From an uncultured Gammaproteobacteria bacterium (GTDB taxonomy: Bacteria > Pseudomonadota > Gammaproteobacteria > Arenicellales > CALHMG01), in assembly GCA_938034705.1 (NCBI GenBank), contig CALHMG010000342.1, positions 1-33,149 on the forward strand: DNA of 33,149 nucleotides, given 5' to 3'. The notes below the pieces were generated by a model. It searched no databases and was not told the origin of the DNA. It worked only from the letters and a program-made list of their open reading frames with translations. This document shows, in pieces, positions 7,433 through 15,634 of the stretch (the first letter of the stretch is position 1; each line of letters opens with the position of its first letter). A program made the position numbers and the translations under genes.

Positions 7433-8287
7433 ATGAAAATTCTTCATGCTTCAACCACAGTCGAGCGAACACGCGCTCTTCTCGGTTCGGTCGCGGCGGC
7501 GGTTTCCGCCATGCTGCTTCCGGCGGTCGCAAATGCCGAATACGGCCTGAACCTGCAGGAACCGGCAACGCCGATCGCCCGCGAGATCATGACCCTTCAC
7601 AACGGCATCATGATTGCCTGCTTTGTGATCTTCATCCTGGTGTTCAGCGTCATGTTCTACTCAATGTGGGCGCACCGCAAAAGTCGCGGCTACGAGCCGG
7701 CCCAGTTCAGCCACAGCACCAAGCTCGAGATTCTCTGGACGCTGATTCCAACGCTGATCCTGGTTGGTTTTGCCTACCCTTCAACGGGTACGTTGATCGC
7801 GATGGAAGACACAACCGAGTCGGAGTTGACCGTGAAGGTCACGGCTTACCAGTGGAAGTGGCACTACGAGTACATGGACGGCAGCGGAGTTGGTTTTTAC
7901 AGCACGCTGTCGACACCGAGCAGCCAGATTCTCGACAAGGAAGAGCAGGGCGAGAACTACCTGCTTGAGGTCGACAATCACATGGTGATTCCGGCCCAGA
8001 CCAAGGTGCGTTTGCTGATCACATCAGCGGACGTTCTGCACGCCTGGTGGATTCCGAAGTTCGGCGTGAAGAAAGATGCGATCCCGGGCTTCATTAACGA
8101 AGCATGGATCAATGTTGACGGACCTGGCATCTACCGAGGCCAGTGTGTCGAGCTGTGCGGCAAGGATCACGGCTACATGCCGATCGTTGCCGAAGTGAAA
8201 TCAAAACAGGATTTTGCTGACTGGCTCAGTCAACAGAAAGCTGCACTCGACTCTGCAAACGGCGACACCAAGGTCGCCTCGAACTAA
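7433..8287 (+). CDS. ctaC: Cytochrome c oxidase subunit II
   Basis: This 284-residue subunit accepts electrons from cytochrome c through the binuclear CuA centre in the periplasmic domain. A signal peptide (cleaved near ANA/EYG) precedes two membrane helices (about 58-80 and 98-122). The aromatic patch YQWKWHYEY and CuA ligands His203 (LHAWW), Cys238, Glu240, Cys242, His246 and Met249 (CVELCGKDHGYMPI) are all present. It lacks the C-terminal cytochrome c domain found in the longer pseudomonad subunit II, so an external cytochrome c donor is expected. It heads the ctaC-ctaD-ctaG-ctaE run. Confidence 0.96.
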   Translation: MKILHASTTVERTRALLGSVAAAVSAMLLPAVANAEYGLNLQEPATPIAREIMTLHNGIMIACFVIFILVFSVMFYSMWAHRKSRGYEPAQFSHSTKLEILWTLIPTLILVGFAYPSTGTLIAMEDTTESELTVKVTAYQWKWHYEYMDGSGVGFYSTLSTPSSQILDKEEQGENYLLEVDNHMVIPAQTKVRLLITSADVLHAWWIPKFGVKKDAIPGFINEAWINVDGPGIYRGQCVELCGKDHGYMPIVAEVKSKQDFADWLSQQKAALDSANGDTKVASN

Positions 8288-8356
8288 TCAGTCGAAACCG
8301 AATACAACAATTTAAATTAAAAGCGGCAAGCCGCATCAGTTAGGGGAGTCAGGCAA

Positions 8357-9943
8357 ATGGCTACAGATCACACTCACGGACACGACGGACATGACGATCA
8401 TCATGATCATGGGCCTCCGCCGTTCTTCACCCGATGGTTCATGAGTACCAACCACAAGGATATCGGCACGCTGTATCTGCTGTTCTCCCTTGCGATGCTT
8501 TTTGTGGGTGGCTCAATGGCGATGGTGATTCGCGCTGAGCTGTTCCAGCCCGGTCTGCAGTTTGTAGATCCTCATTTCTTCAACCAGATGACCACGATGC
8601 ATGCGCTCGTGATGATCTTTGGTGCGGTGATGCCGGGCTTTGTCGGATTTGCCAACTGGATGCTGCCATTGATGGTCGGCGCTCCGGACATGGCCTTGCC
8701 CCGCCTGAACAACATGAGTTTCTGGGTGCTGTTCATGGCGTTTGTGCTGCTGCTTTCGACGCTGCTTGTGGGCGCGCCGGCGGGCGGCTGGACAATGTAT
8801 GCGCCGCTGTCGATTCAGGGCGGTCTCGGAATCGACATGATGATCTTTGCGGTTCACATGATGGGTATTTCGTCGATCCTCGGCGCCATCAACGTCATCG
8901 TGACCTGTCTGAACATGCGTGCTCCCGGCATGACGCTGATGAAGATGCCCATGTTCGTGTGGACATGGCTCATCACGTCGTTCCTGCTGATCGCGGTGAT
9001 GCCGGTGCTTGCCGGCGCCGTGACCATGCTGCTCACGGACCGCAACTTTGGTACCGCGTTCTTTGATCCTGCCGGTGGCGGTGATCCGGTGATGTTCCAG
9101 CATATCTTCTGGTTCTTCGGACACCCGGAGGTTTACATCATGATCCTTCCGGCTTTCGGCATCATCTCGCACATCATTCCGACCTTCGCGCGCAAGCCGC
9201 TGTTCGGCTATGACTCCATGGTGTTTGCGACGGCCGGTATCGCGTTCCTGTCTTTCGTAGTCTGGGCGCACCACATGTTTACGGTGGGCATGCCGCTCTC
9301 GGGCGAACTGTTTTTCATGTACTCGACGATGCTGATCGCGATACCGACCGGGGTGAAAATCTTCAACTGGGTCGCGACGATGTGGCGAGGTTCAATGACT
9401 TTCGAGACGCCCATGCTGTTTGCGGTTTCGGTCGTTGTGCTGTTCACCATCGGAGGACTGTCCGGGCTGATGCTTGCCATCGTGCCGGCGGATTTTCAGT
9501 ATCACGACACCTATTTTGTGGTGGCCCACTTTCACTACGTGCTGTTTTCGGGTGCGGTGATGGCCATGATGGGCGGAGCCTACTTCTGGCTGCCCAAGTG
9601 GACCGGCCACATGTACAACGAACGACTGGGCAAGGTGCATTTCTGGCTGACGGCGATCTTCTTTAACGTCACCTTCTTCCCGCAGCACTTCCTCGGTCTT
9701 GCCGGTATGCCGCGACGTATTCCGGACTACTCAACGCAATTCACCGAGTTCAACCAGTGGTCGAGCCTTGGTGCATTCGGTCTCGGCATTTCGCAGCTGC
9801 TGTTCGTCTATATCGTGTTTGCGTGCATTCGCGGTGGCAAGCAGGCGACCGCAGAGGTCTGGGAAAACCCTGAAGGTCTGGAGTGGACGGTGCCTTCACC
9901 AGCGCCACACCATACTTTCGAGACACCGCCGCGTATCAGCTGA
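8357..9943 (+). CDS. ctaD: Cytochrome c oxidase subunit I (aa3 type)
   Basis: This 528-residue catalytic subunit of the heme-copper oxidase carries heme a, heme a3 and CuB. Twelve membrane helices are expected. Diagnostic motifs include [18 protein letters not shown] (low-spin heme ligand), [14 protein letters not shown] (CuB ligand and the cross-linked Tyr, with the D-channel Glu), [10 protein letters not shown] (two CuB ligands), [10 protein letters not shown] (K-channel Lys) and [17 protein letters not shown] (heme ligands), which place it in the A1 group with Glu in helix VI. The N-terminal tail is unusually rich in histidine (seven His within the first 18 residues). AGGGGAG lies about 10 bases before the ATG, a strong ribosome binding site. 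Confidence 0.97.
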   Translation: MATDHTHGHDGHDDHHDHGPPPFFTRWFMSTNHKDIGTLYLLFSLAMLFVGGSMAMVIRAELFQPGLQFVDPHFFNQMTTMHALVMIFGAVMPGFVGFANWMLPLMVGAPDMALPRLNNMSFWVLFMAFVLLLSTLLVGAPAGGWTMYAPLSIQGGLGIDMMIFAVHMMGISSILGAINVIVTCLNMRAPGMTLMKMPMFVWTWLITSFLLIAVMPVLAGAVTMLLTDRNFGTAFFDPAGGGDPVMFQHIFWFFGHPEVYIMILPAFGIISHIIPTFARKPLFGYDSMVFATAGIAFLSFVVWAHHMFTVGMPLSGELFFMYSTMLIAIPTGVKIFNWVATMWRGSMTFETPMLFAVSVVVLFTIGGLSGLMLAIVPADFQYHDTYFVVAHFHYVLFSGAVMAMMGGAYFWLPKWTGHMYNERLGKVHFWLTAIFFNVTFFPQHFLGLAGMPRRIPDYSTQFTEFNQWSSLGAFGLGISQLLFVYIVFACIRGGKQATAEVWENPEGLEWTVPSPAPHHTFETPPRIS

Positions 9944-9968
9944 GCCGGCTTGAGACCACGAACGCAGG

Positions 9969-10124
9969 ATGACATCAGTGACGAACAACAACGATGGCTC
10001 GAGAAGAGTGCTGACACCCGATGAGGTGGCATCACGATCGAAGTCGAACGTTCGCCTGGCCGTCATCCTTGCGCTTGTGGCGGTGGCATTTTTTGTCAGC
10101 GCCTGGTTCATCGACATTTCCTGA
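9969..10124 (+). CDS. Small single-span membrane protein of the oxidase cluster
   Basis: This ORF is too short for the track. It reads MTSVTNNNDG, a hydrophilic stretch of about 27 residues, then one membrane helix (about 29-48, VRLAVILALVAVAFFVSAWF) and ends ...IDIS, 51 residues in all. It lies 25 bases after ctaD and 23 bases before ctaG on the same strand. Small single-helix proteins at this position are common in proteobacterial cta operons and are thought to help assembly or be accessory subunits. The helix pattern and position support a real gene; the function is unproven. A GTG three codons downstream is an alternative start. Confidence 0.7.
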   Translation: MTSVTNNNDGSRRVLTPDEVASRSKSNVRLAVILALVAVAFFVSAWFIDIS

Positions 10125-10147
10125 GTTCAATCTGACAAGAATCTGAC

Positions 10148-10738
10148 ATGACGACCACAAGCAACAAGCCACTGCTGCTGAAACTCGGAATCGCCGTCGT
10201 TGCGATGTTCGCGTTCGGGTACGCGCTGGTGCCGTTGTACGAGGTCTTCTGCGAGATAACGGGAATCGGTGGCAAGACAGGTCGTGAAGACGCGGCTGTG
10301 GCGGCGGTAGCGCCGGTTGACCAGTCCCGCACGATTACAGTTCAGTTTACGTCGACCAGCGCGGTGGGTCTGCCCTGGGACTTCGGGCCGATAACGCAGA
10401 CTGTGAAACTGCACCCGGGAGAGGTAGGTGACGCGACCTATTTTGCGCTGAACCGAAGCAGTCGCCGCATGGTCGGCCAGGCTGTTCCCAGTGTCGCGCC
10501 ACAAAAGGCGGCCAAGTACTTCAAGAAGACCGAGTGTTTCTGTTTCAGAAATCAGCCGCTGGATTCAGGCGAGCGCAAGGAGATGCCCATTCGTTTTATC
10601 GTCGACCGGGATCTGCCGAAGGATGTCAAGACGATCACGTTGTCGTACTCGTTTTTTAACGCAGACAAATTTGCCGATGAGGACAAGTCGGTGAGCGATG
10701 CGGTCTCGACAACAGGACAGATTGAGGCAACCAATTAG
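10148..10738 (+). CDS. ctaG: Cytochrome c oxidase assembly protein CtaG (Cox11 family, CuB insertion)
   Basis: This 196-residue copper chaperone delivers copper to the CuB site of subunit I. An N-terminal membrane anchor (LGIAVVAMFAFGYALVPLY, about 13-31) and the family motif PLYEVFCEITGIGGKT precede an immunoglobulin-like periplasmic domain. The copper-binding CFCF motif is at 130-133 (KTECFCFRNQPL). Length and position between subunits I and III are standard for this family. Confidence 0.95.
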   Translation: MTTTSNKPLLLKLGIAVVAMFAFGYALVPLYEVFCEITGIGGKTGREDAAVAAVAPVDQSRTITVQFTSTSAVGLPWDFGPITQTVKLHPGEVGDATYFALNRSSRRMVGQAVPSVAPQKAAKYFKKTECFCFRNQPLDSGERKEMPIRFIVDRDLPKDVKTITLSYSFFNADKFADEDKSVSDAVSTTGQIEATN

Positions 10739-10849
10739 GTCAGCATCGACAGAAAAGCCGTTTGACTTAGCGCAGCGCGCTCAGGCTGTTTTAAATAAAA
10801 CCGAATTTCAAGATTTATAATTTAGATACCAAACAAGGATTACAAGACC

Positions 10850-11728
10850 ATGAGTTCAGCACCTGGCAGTTACTATTTGCCGAACCCGAGCCCCTGGCCG
10901 CTGATCGCCGCTGTCAGCGTCTTTACGCTGGTGACAGGCGTGGCGCTCTGGATCAATAACGTTGGCGCGGGTTTTACGATCGCCATGGTTGGTCTGGCCG
11001 CCGTACTGTTCATGATGTTTGGCTGGTGGCGCGCCGTCATCAACGAAAGCGTCGGGGGCAACTACAACAGCGAAGTCGACCTGTCTTTCAGAATGACCAT
11101 GGGCTGGTTTATTTTTTCTGAAGTCATGTTCTTCTGCGCTTTCTTTGGCGCGTTGTTCTACGCTCGAAATCTGGCGGTGCCTTGGCTTGAGGAAGAGATG
11201 CTGCTGTGGGGTTCGTATACGGGCGGCTGGCCAACGGCCGGGCCCGCGGGCGCTGCACACATTGGCGCCGACGTACACGACGTGGGTCGTGGACAGTTCG
11301 GTACGATCGGCGCGTTCGGAATTCCGATTTTGAATACCATACTGCTGATGACGTCGAGCATTACGGTGACGCTGGCGCACCACGCCCTGCGCCACGGGGA
11401 TCGCGGCAAGCTGGTCCTGTGGCTTGCGATCACGGTCGCGCTTGGCGCAGCGTTCATGTACTACCAGGTTGAGGAGTATATTGAAGCGTACTCGCACCTC
11501 GGACTGACGCTGGGCACCGGGATCTATGGTGCAACCTTTTTCATGCTTACCGGTTTTCACGGAATGCACGTGACCATCGGTGCGATCATTCTGTTCATCA
11601 TCATGCTGCGCTGCATGCGTGGTCACTTCAAAGCAGAAGACCACTTCGCCTTTGAAGCGGCCGCCTGGTACTGGCACTTTGTCGACGTGGTGTGGGTTGG
11701 ATTGTTTATTTTCGTCTACATCATGTAA
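10850..11728 (+). CDS. ctaE: Cytochrome c oxidase subunit III
   Basis: This 292-residue subunit has seven predicted membrane helices. Typical motifs are PNPSPWPLIAAVSVF at the N-terminus, WFIFSEVMFFCAFFGALFY with the conserved Glu, the membrane-embedded GFHGMHVTIGAIILF, and WYWHFVDVVWVGLF at the C-terminus. Subunit III stabilises the proton-pumping core. AAGGA lies about 10 bases before the ATG. A TATAAT at 10816-10821 in the 111-base gap after ctaG may be a -10 element, though no matching -35 is visible. A terminator follows the gene. Confidence 0.96.
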   Translation: MSSAPGSYYLPNPSPWPLIAAVSVFTLVTGVALWINNVGAGFTIAMVGLAAVLFMMFGWWRAVINESVGGNYNSEVDLSFRMTMGWFIFSEVMFFCAFFGALFYARNLAVPWLEEEMLLWGSYTGGWPTAGPAGAAHIGADVHDVGRGQFGTIGAFGIPILNTILLMTSSITVTLAHHALRHGDRGKLVLWLAITVALGAAFMYYQVEEYIEAYSHLGLTLGTGIYGATFFMLTGFHGMHVTIGAIILFIIMLRCMRGHFKAEDHFAFEAAAWYWHFVDVVWVGLFIFVYIM

Positions 11729-11793
11729 GCGTGTTTGAGCTCGAATGGTCTGACAGCGCTGTCAGCCAGTTTGCATAAGAGCGAACCGAAACG

Positions 11794-11828
11794 AAAAACG
11801 CCAGCTTCGAAAGACGCTGGCGTTTTTT
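11794..11828. terminator. Bidirectional rho-independent terminator
   Basis: AAAAACGCCAGC (11794-11805) pairs with GCTGGCGTTTTT (from 11816), with T6 on the right and A5 on the left. It can end ctaE transcription on the plus strand and the DUF2909 gene on the minus strand. Confidence 0.85.
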
Positions 11829-11872
11829 ATGGATGATGCCGGGCTCGGATCGCGCCGGAACTGCGGGGAGGA

Positions 11873-12130
11873 CTACTGTGGATTGGGCGCCGCGGGTGCT
11901 GTCTCGGTCGAAGGTGTCGGCGGAACGAGGCTGTTGCTCGGAATGATGAATCCAAATTTCAGGCCGGCGATGATGAAAACGAGCAGCACAGCCCAGATGC
12001 CAACTCGCCATTTGAGCGCGTTGAGAGTCCGGTCAGTCTGGCCACGGTCCTTGAACATGTACACCATGGCTGATCCGAGCGAGACGATCATGAGTAAAAC
12101 AAGAATGACAATGACAATTTTGGACAGCAT
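11873..12130 (-). CDS. DUF2909 twin-transmembrane protein
   Basis: This 85-residue protein has two membrane helices (MLSKIVIVILVLLMIVSLGS and RVGIWAVLLVFIIAGLKFGF) joined by a short charged loop, followed by a Pro/Thr-rich tail. The track ORF starts 34 codons upstream, but ATG 12130 has AGGAG six bases before it and begins the conserved part. The family regularly sits between subunit III and SURF1, convergent to the oxidase operon, as here. Its role is unknown; involvement in oxidase biogenesis is a context inference. Confidence 0.8.
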   Translation of the reverse strand: MLSKIVIVILVLLMIVSLGSAMVYMFKDRGQTDRTLNALKWRVGIWAVLLVFIIAGLKFGFIIPSNSLVPPTPSTETAPAAPNPQ

Positions 12131-12248
12131 GACTACTCCTGCTCTGACAGTGCTCGGTAGATCGACGATCGCGCCCGCGAACCTGCACGTAGGGTGATCA
12201 GCGGCGCAGAATACCATGGGCCGCGTCACCAATTTGATCGCAAAGCGT

Positions 12249-12290
12249 CCGTCAGATTTGCGCCACCGGCTGGCGTTGGAATGCTGACGG
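12249..12290. repeat. Nested inverted repeat upstream of SURF1
   Basis: CCGTCAG (12249-12255) pairs with CTGACGG (12284-12290), and inside it CGCCA (12261-12265) pairs with TGGCG (12271-12275). It lies in the 257-bp divergent gap between the DUF2909 and SURF1 genes, about 100 bases before SURF1. It could be a regulatory site or an untranslated-leader hairpin. Nothing else is obvious in that gap. Confidence 0.35.
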
Positions 12291-12387
12291 AGTAAAGGGC
12301 ATACGGCGCTGGATCACCAATGGATGATCACGGTGAGCAAAATCAGGCATTCTTGGTCCCGGACACAGCGGGTTAAAAGGCTATTTT

Positions 12388-13158
12388 TTGAACGAGCAGT
12401 CGAAACAGTCAGTAGAGAAGACGTCGTCCGGATTTCGTCGATATGTGCCATTGGTTGCGACGCTGGTTCTGTTGCCGTGTCTCGTCGCGCTCGGGCTGTG
12501 GCAGCTGGACCGGTCTCGGCAAAAACTGGAAATTCGCAACGCGATGCTCGAGGCCGCAGCGCGCACTCCCCTGACTTTGGCTGACGAGGTGCTGACGGTT
12601 GAGACCGTTCGGTTCCGCACCGTTCAAATCAAGGGCACCTACGATACCGCTGACCAGTTTTTGCTGGATAACAAGATTCACCGCGGACAGGCCGGGTATC
12701 ACGTCATTACGCCGTTTCAGCCGTCCGATGCGTCCACGCGCGTTCTGGTCAACCGCGGCTGGCTGCCGTGGGGTGTGGACAGAAACGTCTTGCCCGCGGC
12801 TCCTGCACCCGGTGGCGAGGTTGAGGTGACCGGGCGTGCCGTCATTCCCGCGGCGGGGTACTTCGAGCTCGAGACACAAACTCCCGATACGACAACCAAG
12901 GTGTGGCAAAATCTCGACTTGGAAAAGTTCGGCACGCTCGTTGAATACCGCCTTCAGCCCTTTGTGGTTGAACTGGATTCTGAAAGTCAGGCCGGCGGTT
13001 TTCAGAGGGAGTGGCCCGAGCAGAGCGATGACTGGGTAGAACGCCACAAGGGTTATGCGTTCCAGTGGTTTGGACTTGCGATCACGCTGGTCGTTATCAA
13101 TTTCGTACTGTGGCGTCGTCGACGCACCGTCGCTATCTCTGAACACAAACATGACTGA
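12388..13158 (+). CDS. SURF1 family oxidase assembly protein
   Basis: This 256-residue protein is of the SURF1/Shy1 family, which assists heme a insertion into subunit I. Helices lie at both ends (about 14-30, YVPLVATLVLLPCLVALGLW, and about 226-243, YAFQWFGLAITLVVINFVLW), bracketing a periplasmic domain. Family motifs include LGLWQLDRSRQK, GYHVITPFQ and VLVNRGWLPWG. The start is a TTG with AAAAGG seven bases upstream. The next gene overlaps its last eight bases, suggesting translational coupling. Confidence 0.92.
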   Translation: MNEQSKQSVEKTSSGFRRYVPLVATLVLLPCLVALGLWQLDRSRQKLEIRNAMLEAAARTPLTLADEVLTVETVRFRTVQIKGTYDTADQFLLDNKIHRGQAGYHVITPFQPSDASTRVLVNRGWLPWGVDRNVLPAAPAPGGEVEVTGRAVIPAAGYFELETQTPDTTTKVWQNLDLEKFGTLVEYRLQPFVVELDSESQAGGFQREWPEQSDDWVERHKGYAFQWFGLAITLVVINFVLWRRRRTVAISEHKHD

Positions 13159-13891
13159 AGCCAAGATGACCGAACTCAAAAATTCAAATACCGGCGCGGA
13201 ACAGGACAGCCGTTCGACCCAGACACCTGAACAGGCGCAACGCAATCGCCGGCGCAATCGCTGGACCCTGTTCGCGCTGTTGCTGGTGTTCCTGTCGCCG
13301 ACAATTTTTGCCCTGTTCTGGCGTCCCGAGGGCCGGGTAAATTTTGGTGAGCTGATCCAGCCGCCTGTGCCGATGGTGGAGGTGGCGCTGGATGCAGCAA
13401 ACGGAACTGCCGCAAACACCGGAGAACTCCGCGAAAAGTGGCTGTGGTTGACGGTGGTTCGTGGCAGTTGCACCGAGGAATGCCGGCAGAACCTGTATAA
13501 TATGCGCCAGGCCAGAATAGCCGAGGGCAAGTACAGCAAGCGGATTCGTTATGCCGTACTCGTTCTGGACCCGGCGACGGATGCCGATGCCGGACCTGAT
13601 GAACAGCTGGTTGCTGAGCATCCGGTGATGGACTGGTTCACGGCGCGCGATGATGCTGCGGCAAAGCTTGGCGAGCAGTTTCTGGCGGCGTCCGGTAAGT
13701 CCGGTGATCAGTCTGGTGGTACATCCGGTGGGACATCTGGTGGGAAATCCGGTGGTACATCTGACTTGGACCACGAGATTTATATCGTCGATCCCCTGGG
13801 GAACATTATGATGCGTTATCCCAAAGGAACGGATGGACGACCACTGAAAAAGGATCTGTCGAGACTGCTGCGAGCAAGCCACGTAGGTTGA
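13151..13891 (+). CDS. SCO-like membrane-anchored thioredoxin-fold protein of the oxidase cluster
   Basis: This 246-residue protein matches the otherwise unnamed gene that follows SURF1 in pseudomonad cta clusters. A hydrophilic N-terminus and one membrane helix (about 38-56) are followed by WLWLTVVRGSCTEECRQNLY, with Cys107 and Cys111 in a CxxxC spacing like SCO copper chaperones, and by His208 just before IYIVDPLGNIM, which resembles the SCO His plus YLIDPxG segment. I infer a divergent SCO/thioredoxin fold that may handle CuA copper or thiols in the periplasm. Directly before the His is a low-complexity insert (SGGTSGGTSGGKSGGTS) made by a 12-bp DNA repeat. ATG 13151 is chosen because it follows the SURF1 coding end; the track start lies inside SURF1. 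Confidence 0.7.
   Translation: MTEAKMTELKNSNTGAEQDSRSTQTPEQAQRNRRRNRWTLFALLLVFLSPTIFALFWRPEGRVNFGELIQPPVPMVEVALDAANGTAANTGELREKWLWLTVVRGSCTEECRQNLYNMRQARIAEGKYSKRIRYAVLVLDPATDADAGPDEQLVAEHPVMDWFTARDDAAAKLGEQFLAASGKSGDQSGGTSGGTSGGKSGGTSDLDHEIYIVDPLGNIMMRYPKGTDGRPLKKDLSRLLRASHVG
13691..13762 (+). repeat. In-frame 12-bp minisatellite inside the SCO-like gene
   Basis: Units of the form TCtGGTGGtACA repeat four times from 13712 to 13759 with few changes, with two more diverged units before (from 13691). Each unit encodes Ser-Gly-Gly-Thr/Lys. The repeat keeps the frame and could vary in copy number without breaking the gene. Confidence 0.85.
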
Positions 13892-13933
13892 GATGCACCC
13901 GCGGCGGGAACACGCAGCGTGTTGGCCAGGACG

Positions 13934-13961
13934 TAGACAAGACATATACAAATTATATATA
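13934..13961 (+). promoter_or_regulatory. Possible sigma-70 promoter for ctaB
   Basis: TAGACA (13934-13939), a 16-base spacer and TATATA (13956-13961) in a locally AT-rich stretch about 64 bases before ctaB. This suggests that ctaB can be transcribed independently of SURF1. Confidence 0.4.
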
Positions 13962-14024
13962 CGGGTAACAATACAGATAACTATGGGCCTGCTTTGAAAG
14001 AGACCCGGGTGAATTGAAAATACT

Positions 14025-14954
14025 ATGAGCACCGAGAGTCCCCAGACAGAATCTGTCGTCGCCCCAGTGGCGCGCGTCGGTGTTGTCGAAACCGCCAAGC
14101 AGTTCTACGCGCTGACCAAACCTCGCGTCGTTGCTCTGATTATCTTCACCGCCATTGTTGGAATGTTTCTCGCTGTACCCGGAGTTCCAGATCTCGCACT
14201 GCTGGTCTGGGGAACGCTCGGGATAGGGCTGGCCGCAGCGGCCGGTGCTGCCGTTAACCAGATACTCGACGTCGAAGCGGACCGGGAAATGTCCCGAACG
14301 AGCGGTCGTCCGCTGGTGAGAGGGCAGCTCGAGCGATCCCACGCCCTGGCGTTCGCCATTGGACTCGGACTCATCTCAATGGTCATGCTGGTCGCGTTTG
14401 TAAACACGCTGACCGCTGTTCTGACGTTCGCGAGTCTCATTGGCTACGCCGTTATCTATACCGTCTACCTCAAGCGGGCCACACCCCAGAATATTGTGAT
14501 CGGCGGGGCCGCTGGCGCGGCGCCACCGCTGCTGGGATGGGCGGCGGTTACCGGTGAGGTGACCCACGATGCGCTGCTGTTGTTCCTGATTATTTTTACG
14601 TGGACACCGCCACACTTCTGGGCGCTGGCCCTGTACCGCAAAGCCGAGTACGCCAAGGTCGATATTCCAATGCTGCCGGTGACCCACGGCGACAAGTACA
14701 CGCGCCTGCATATCCTGCTGTATTCCATTTTGCTTGCGGCAGTGAGCATCATGCCGGTAGCGACGCGTATGTCGGGTCTGGTCTATCTCGTCAGCGCGAT
14801 TATTCTCAACGGCATCTTTATTGGCTACGCGATCAAGCTGTATCGCAACTACAGCGATGCGCTGTCGAAAAAGGCGTTCGCCTGGTCTATTCAGTATCTC
14901 GCTCTGCTGTTCGCGATGATGCTGATTGATCACTACCTGCCTGCATTTATCTGA
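14025..14954 (+). CDS. ctaB: Protoheme IX farnesyltransferase (heme O synthase)
   Basis: This 309-residue UbiA-family prenyltransferase adds a farnesyl group to heme b, giving heme O for the oxidase. The first Asp-rich motif [20 protein letters not shown] (about 78-97) and the second region [20 protein letters not shown] are present, with about nine membrane helices and the family start [17 protein letters not shown]. Heme A synthase, the next enzyme, is not adjacent, although an aa3-type enzyme needs it. The ATG lies 133 bases after the SCO-like gene. Confidence 0.95.
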   Translation: MSTESPQTESVVAPVARVGVVETAKQFYALTKPRVVALIIFTAIVGMFLAVPGVPDLALLVWGTLGIGLAAAAGAAVNQILDVEADREMSRTSGRPLVRGQLERSHALAFAIGLGLISMVMLVAFVNTLTAVLTFASLIGYAVIYTVYLKRATPQNIVIGGAAGAAPPLLGWAAVTGEVTHDALLLFLIIFTWTPPHFWALALYRKAEYAKVDIPMLPVTHGDKYTRLHILLYSILLAAVSIMPVATRMSGLVYLVSAIILNGIFIGYAIKLYRNYSDALSKKAFAWSIQYLALLFAMMLIDHYLPAFI

Positions 14955-14970
14955 TCGCGGTCACGCGTCG

Positions 14971-15567
14971 ATGCACGAACCTGGATATTCCGAGGCGGCC
15001 GCACGCAACGCCGAAGTGATCCTGAAGGTCCTGGAGGAGGCGCTACCCGCATCCGCCCGGGTGCTTGAGGTGGGTACCGGTACCGGACAACACGCGGTTG
15101 AGTTTTCGAAACAACTGGACGGCGTGCAGTGGACGCCGGCGGATCGACCGGGGCACCTGCAGGATATTCGTGCACGCCGCGACCAGAGTCAGCTTGTCAA
15201 TTTGCTCGAACCGGTTGAGCTCGATCTTCTGTCGACCAATTTCCCCGTTGGACCATTTGACGCGGTTCTGGCGTTTAACGTCATCCACATTGCGCCATGG
15301 CAGGCGACACAGAAACTGTTTGAGGGTGCGGCGAAGTGTCTGACGGATGAAGGACAGGTGATCTTCTATGGGCCGTACCGATATGCCAGTCGCCCGATTG
15401 AGCCCAGTAACGCACGCTTCGACGAGTCGCTTCGCTCACGCGATCCCGCAATGGGTATCCGGCTGTTTGAGGATGTTCAGACTGTCGCGAACGATTCAGG
15501 GTTCACGCTCGTCGTCGACCACGAGATGCCTGCCAACAACCGGATGATCATCTGGCAGCAGGTGTGA
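14971..15567 (+). CDS. DUF938 family SAM-dependent methyltransferase-like protein
   Basis: This 198-residue protein begins YSEAAARNAEVILKVLEEAL and carries the SAM-binding motif VLEVGTGTGQHAVEFSKQL (31-49), followed by VQWTPADRP, FDAVLAFNVIHIAPW and FYGPYRY. This order is the DUF938 pattern. The substrate is unknown. ATG 14971, 16 bases after ctaB, is preferred; the track start at 14926 would overlap ctaB by 29 bases and adds residues outside the conserved part. In pseudomonads a sco gene usually occupies this place after ctaB. Confidence 0.8.
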   Translation: MHEPGYSEAAARNAEVILKVLEEALPASARVLEVGTGTGQHAVEFSKQLDGVQWTPADRPGHLQDIRARRDQSQLVNLLEPVELDLLSTNFPVGPFDAVLAFNVIHIAPWQATQKLFEGAAKCLTDEGQVIFYGPYRYASRPIEPSNARFDESLRSRDPAMGIRLFEDVQTVANDSGFTLVVDHEMPANNRMIIWQQV

Positions 15568-15634
15568 GCACCGCCGCCGTCACGCTCAAGTCCAGATAGC
15601 CCAACACGCCGGGTGGGCAGGGCGAGAACTTGTC

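Noticed and set aside
8513-9274. Long minus-strand ORF of 253 residues within ctaD
   Set aside because: It is antisense to a strong subunit I gene, His/Arg-rich without domains, a shadow of the coding frame.
10856-11677. Minus-strand ORF of 273 residues within ctaE
   Set aside because: It is a shadow of subunit III with no ribosome binding site or recognisable family.
12409-13539. Minus-strand ORF of 376 residues over SURF1 and the SCO-like gene
   Set aside because: It covers two supported plus-strand genes; the composition is that of antisense sequence.
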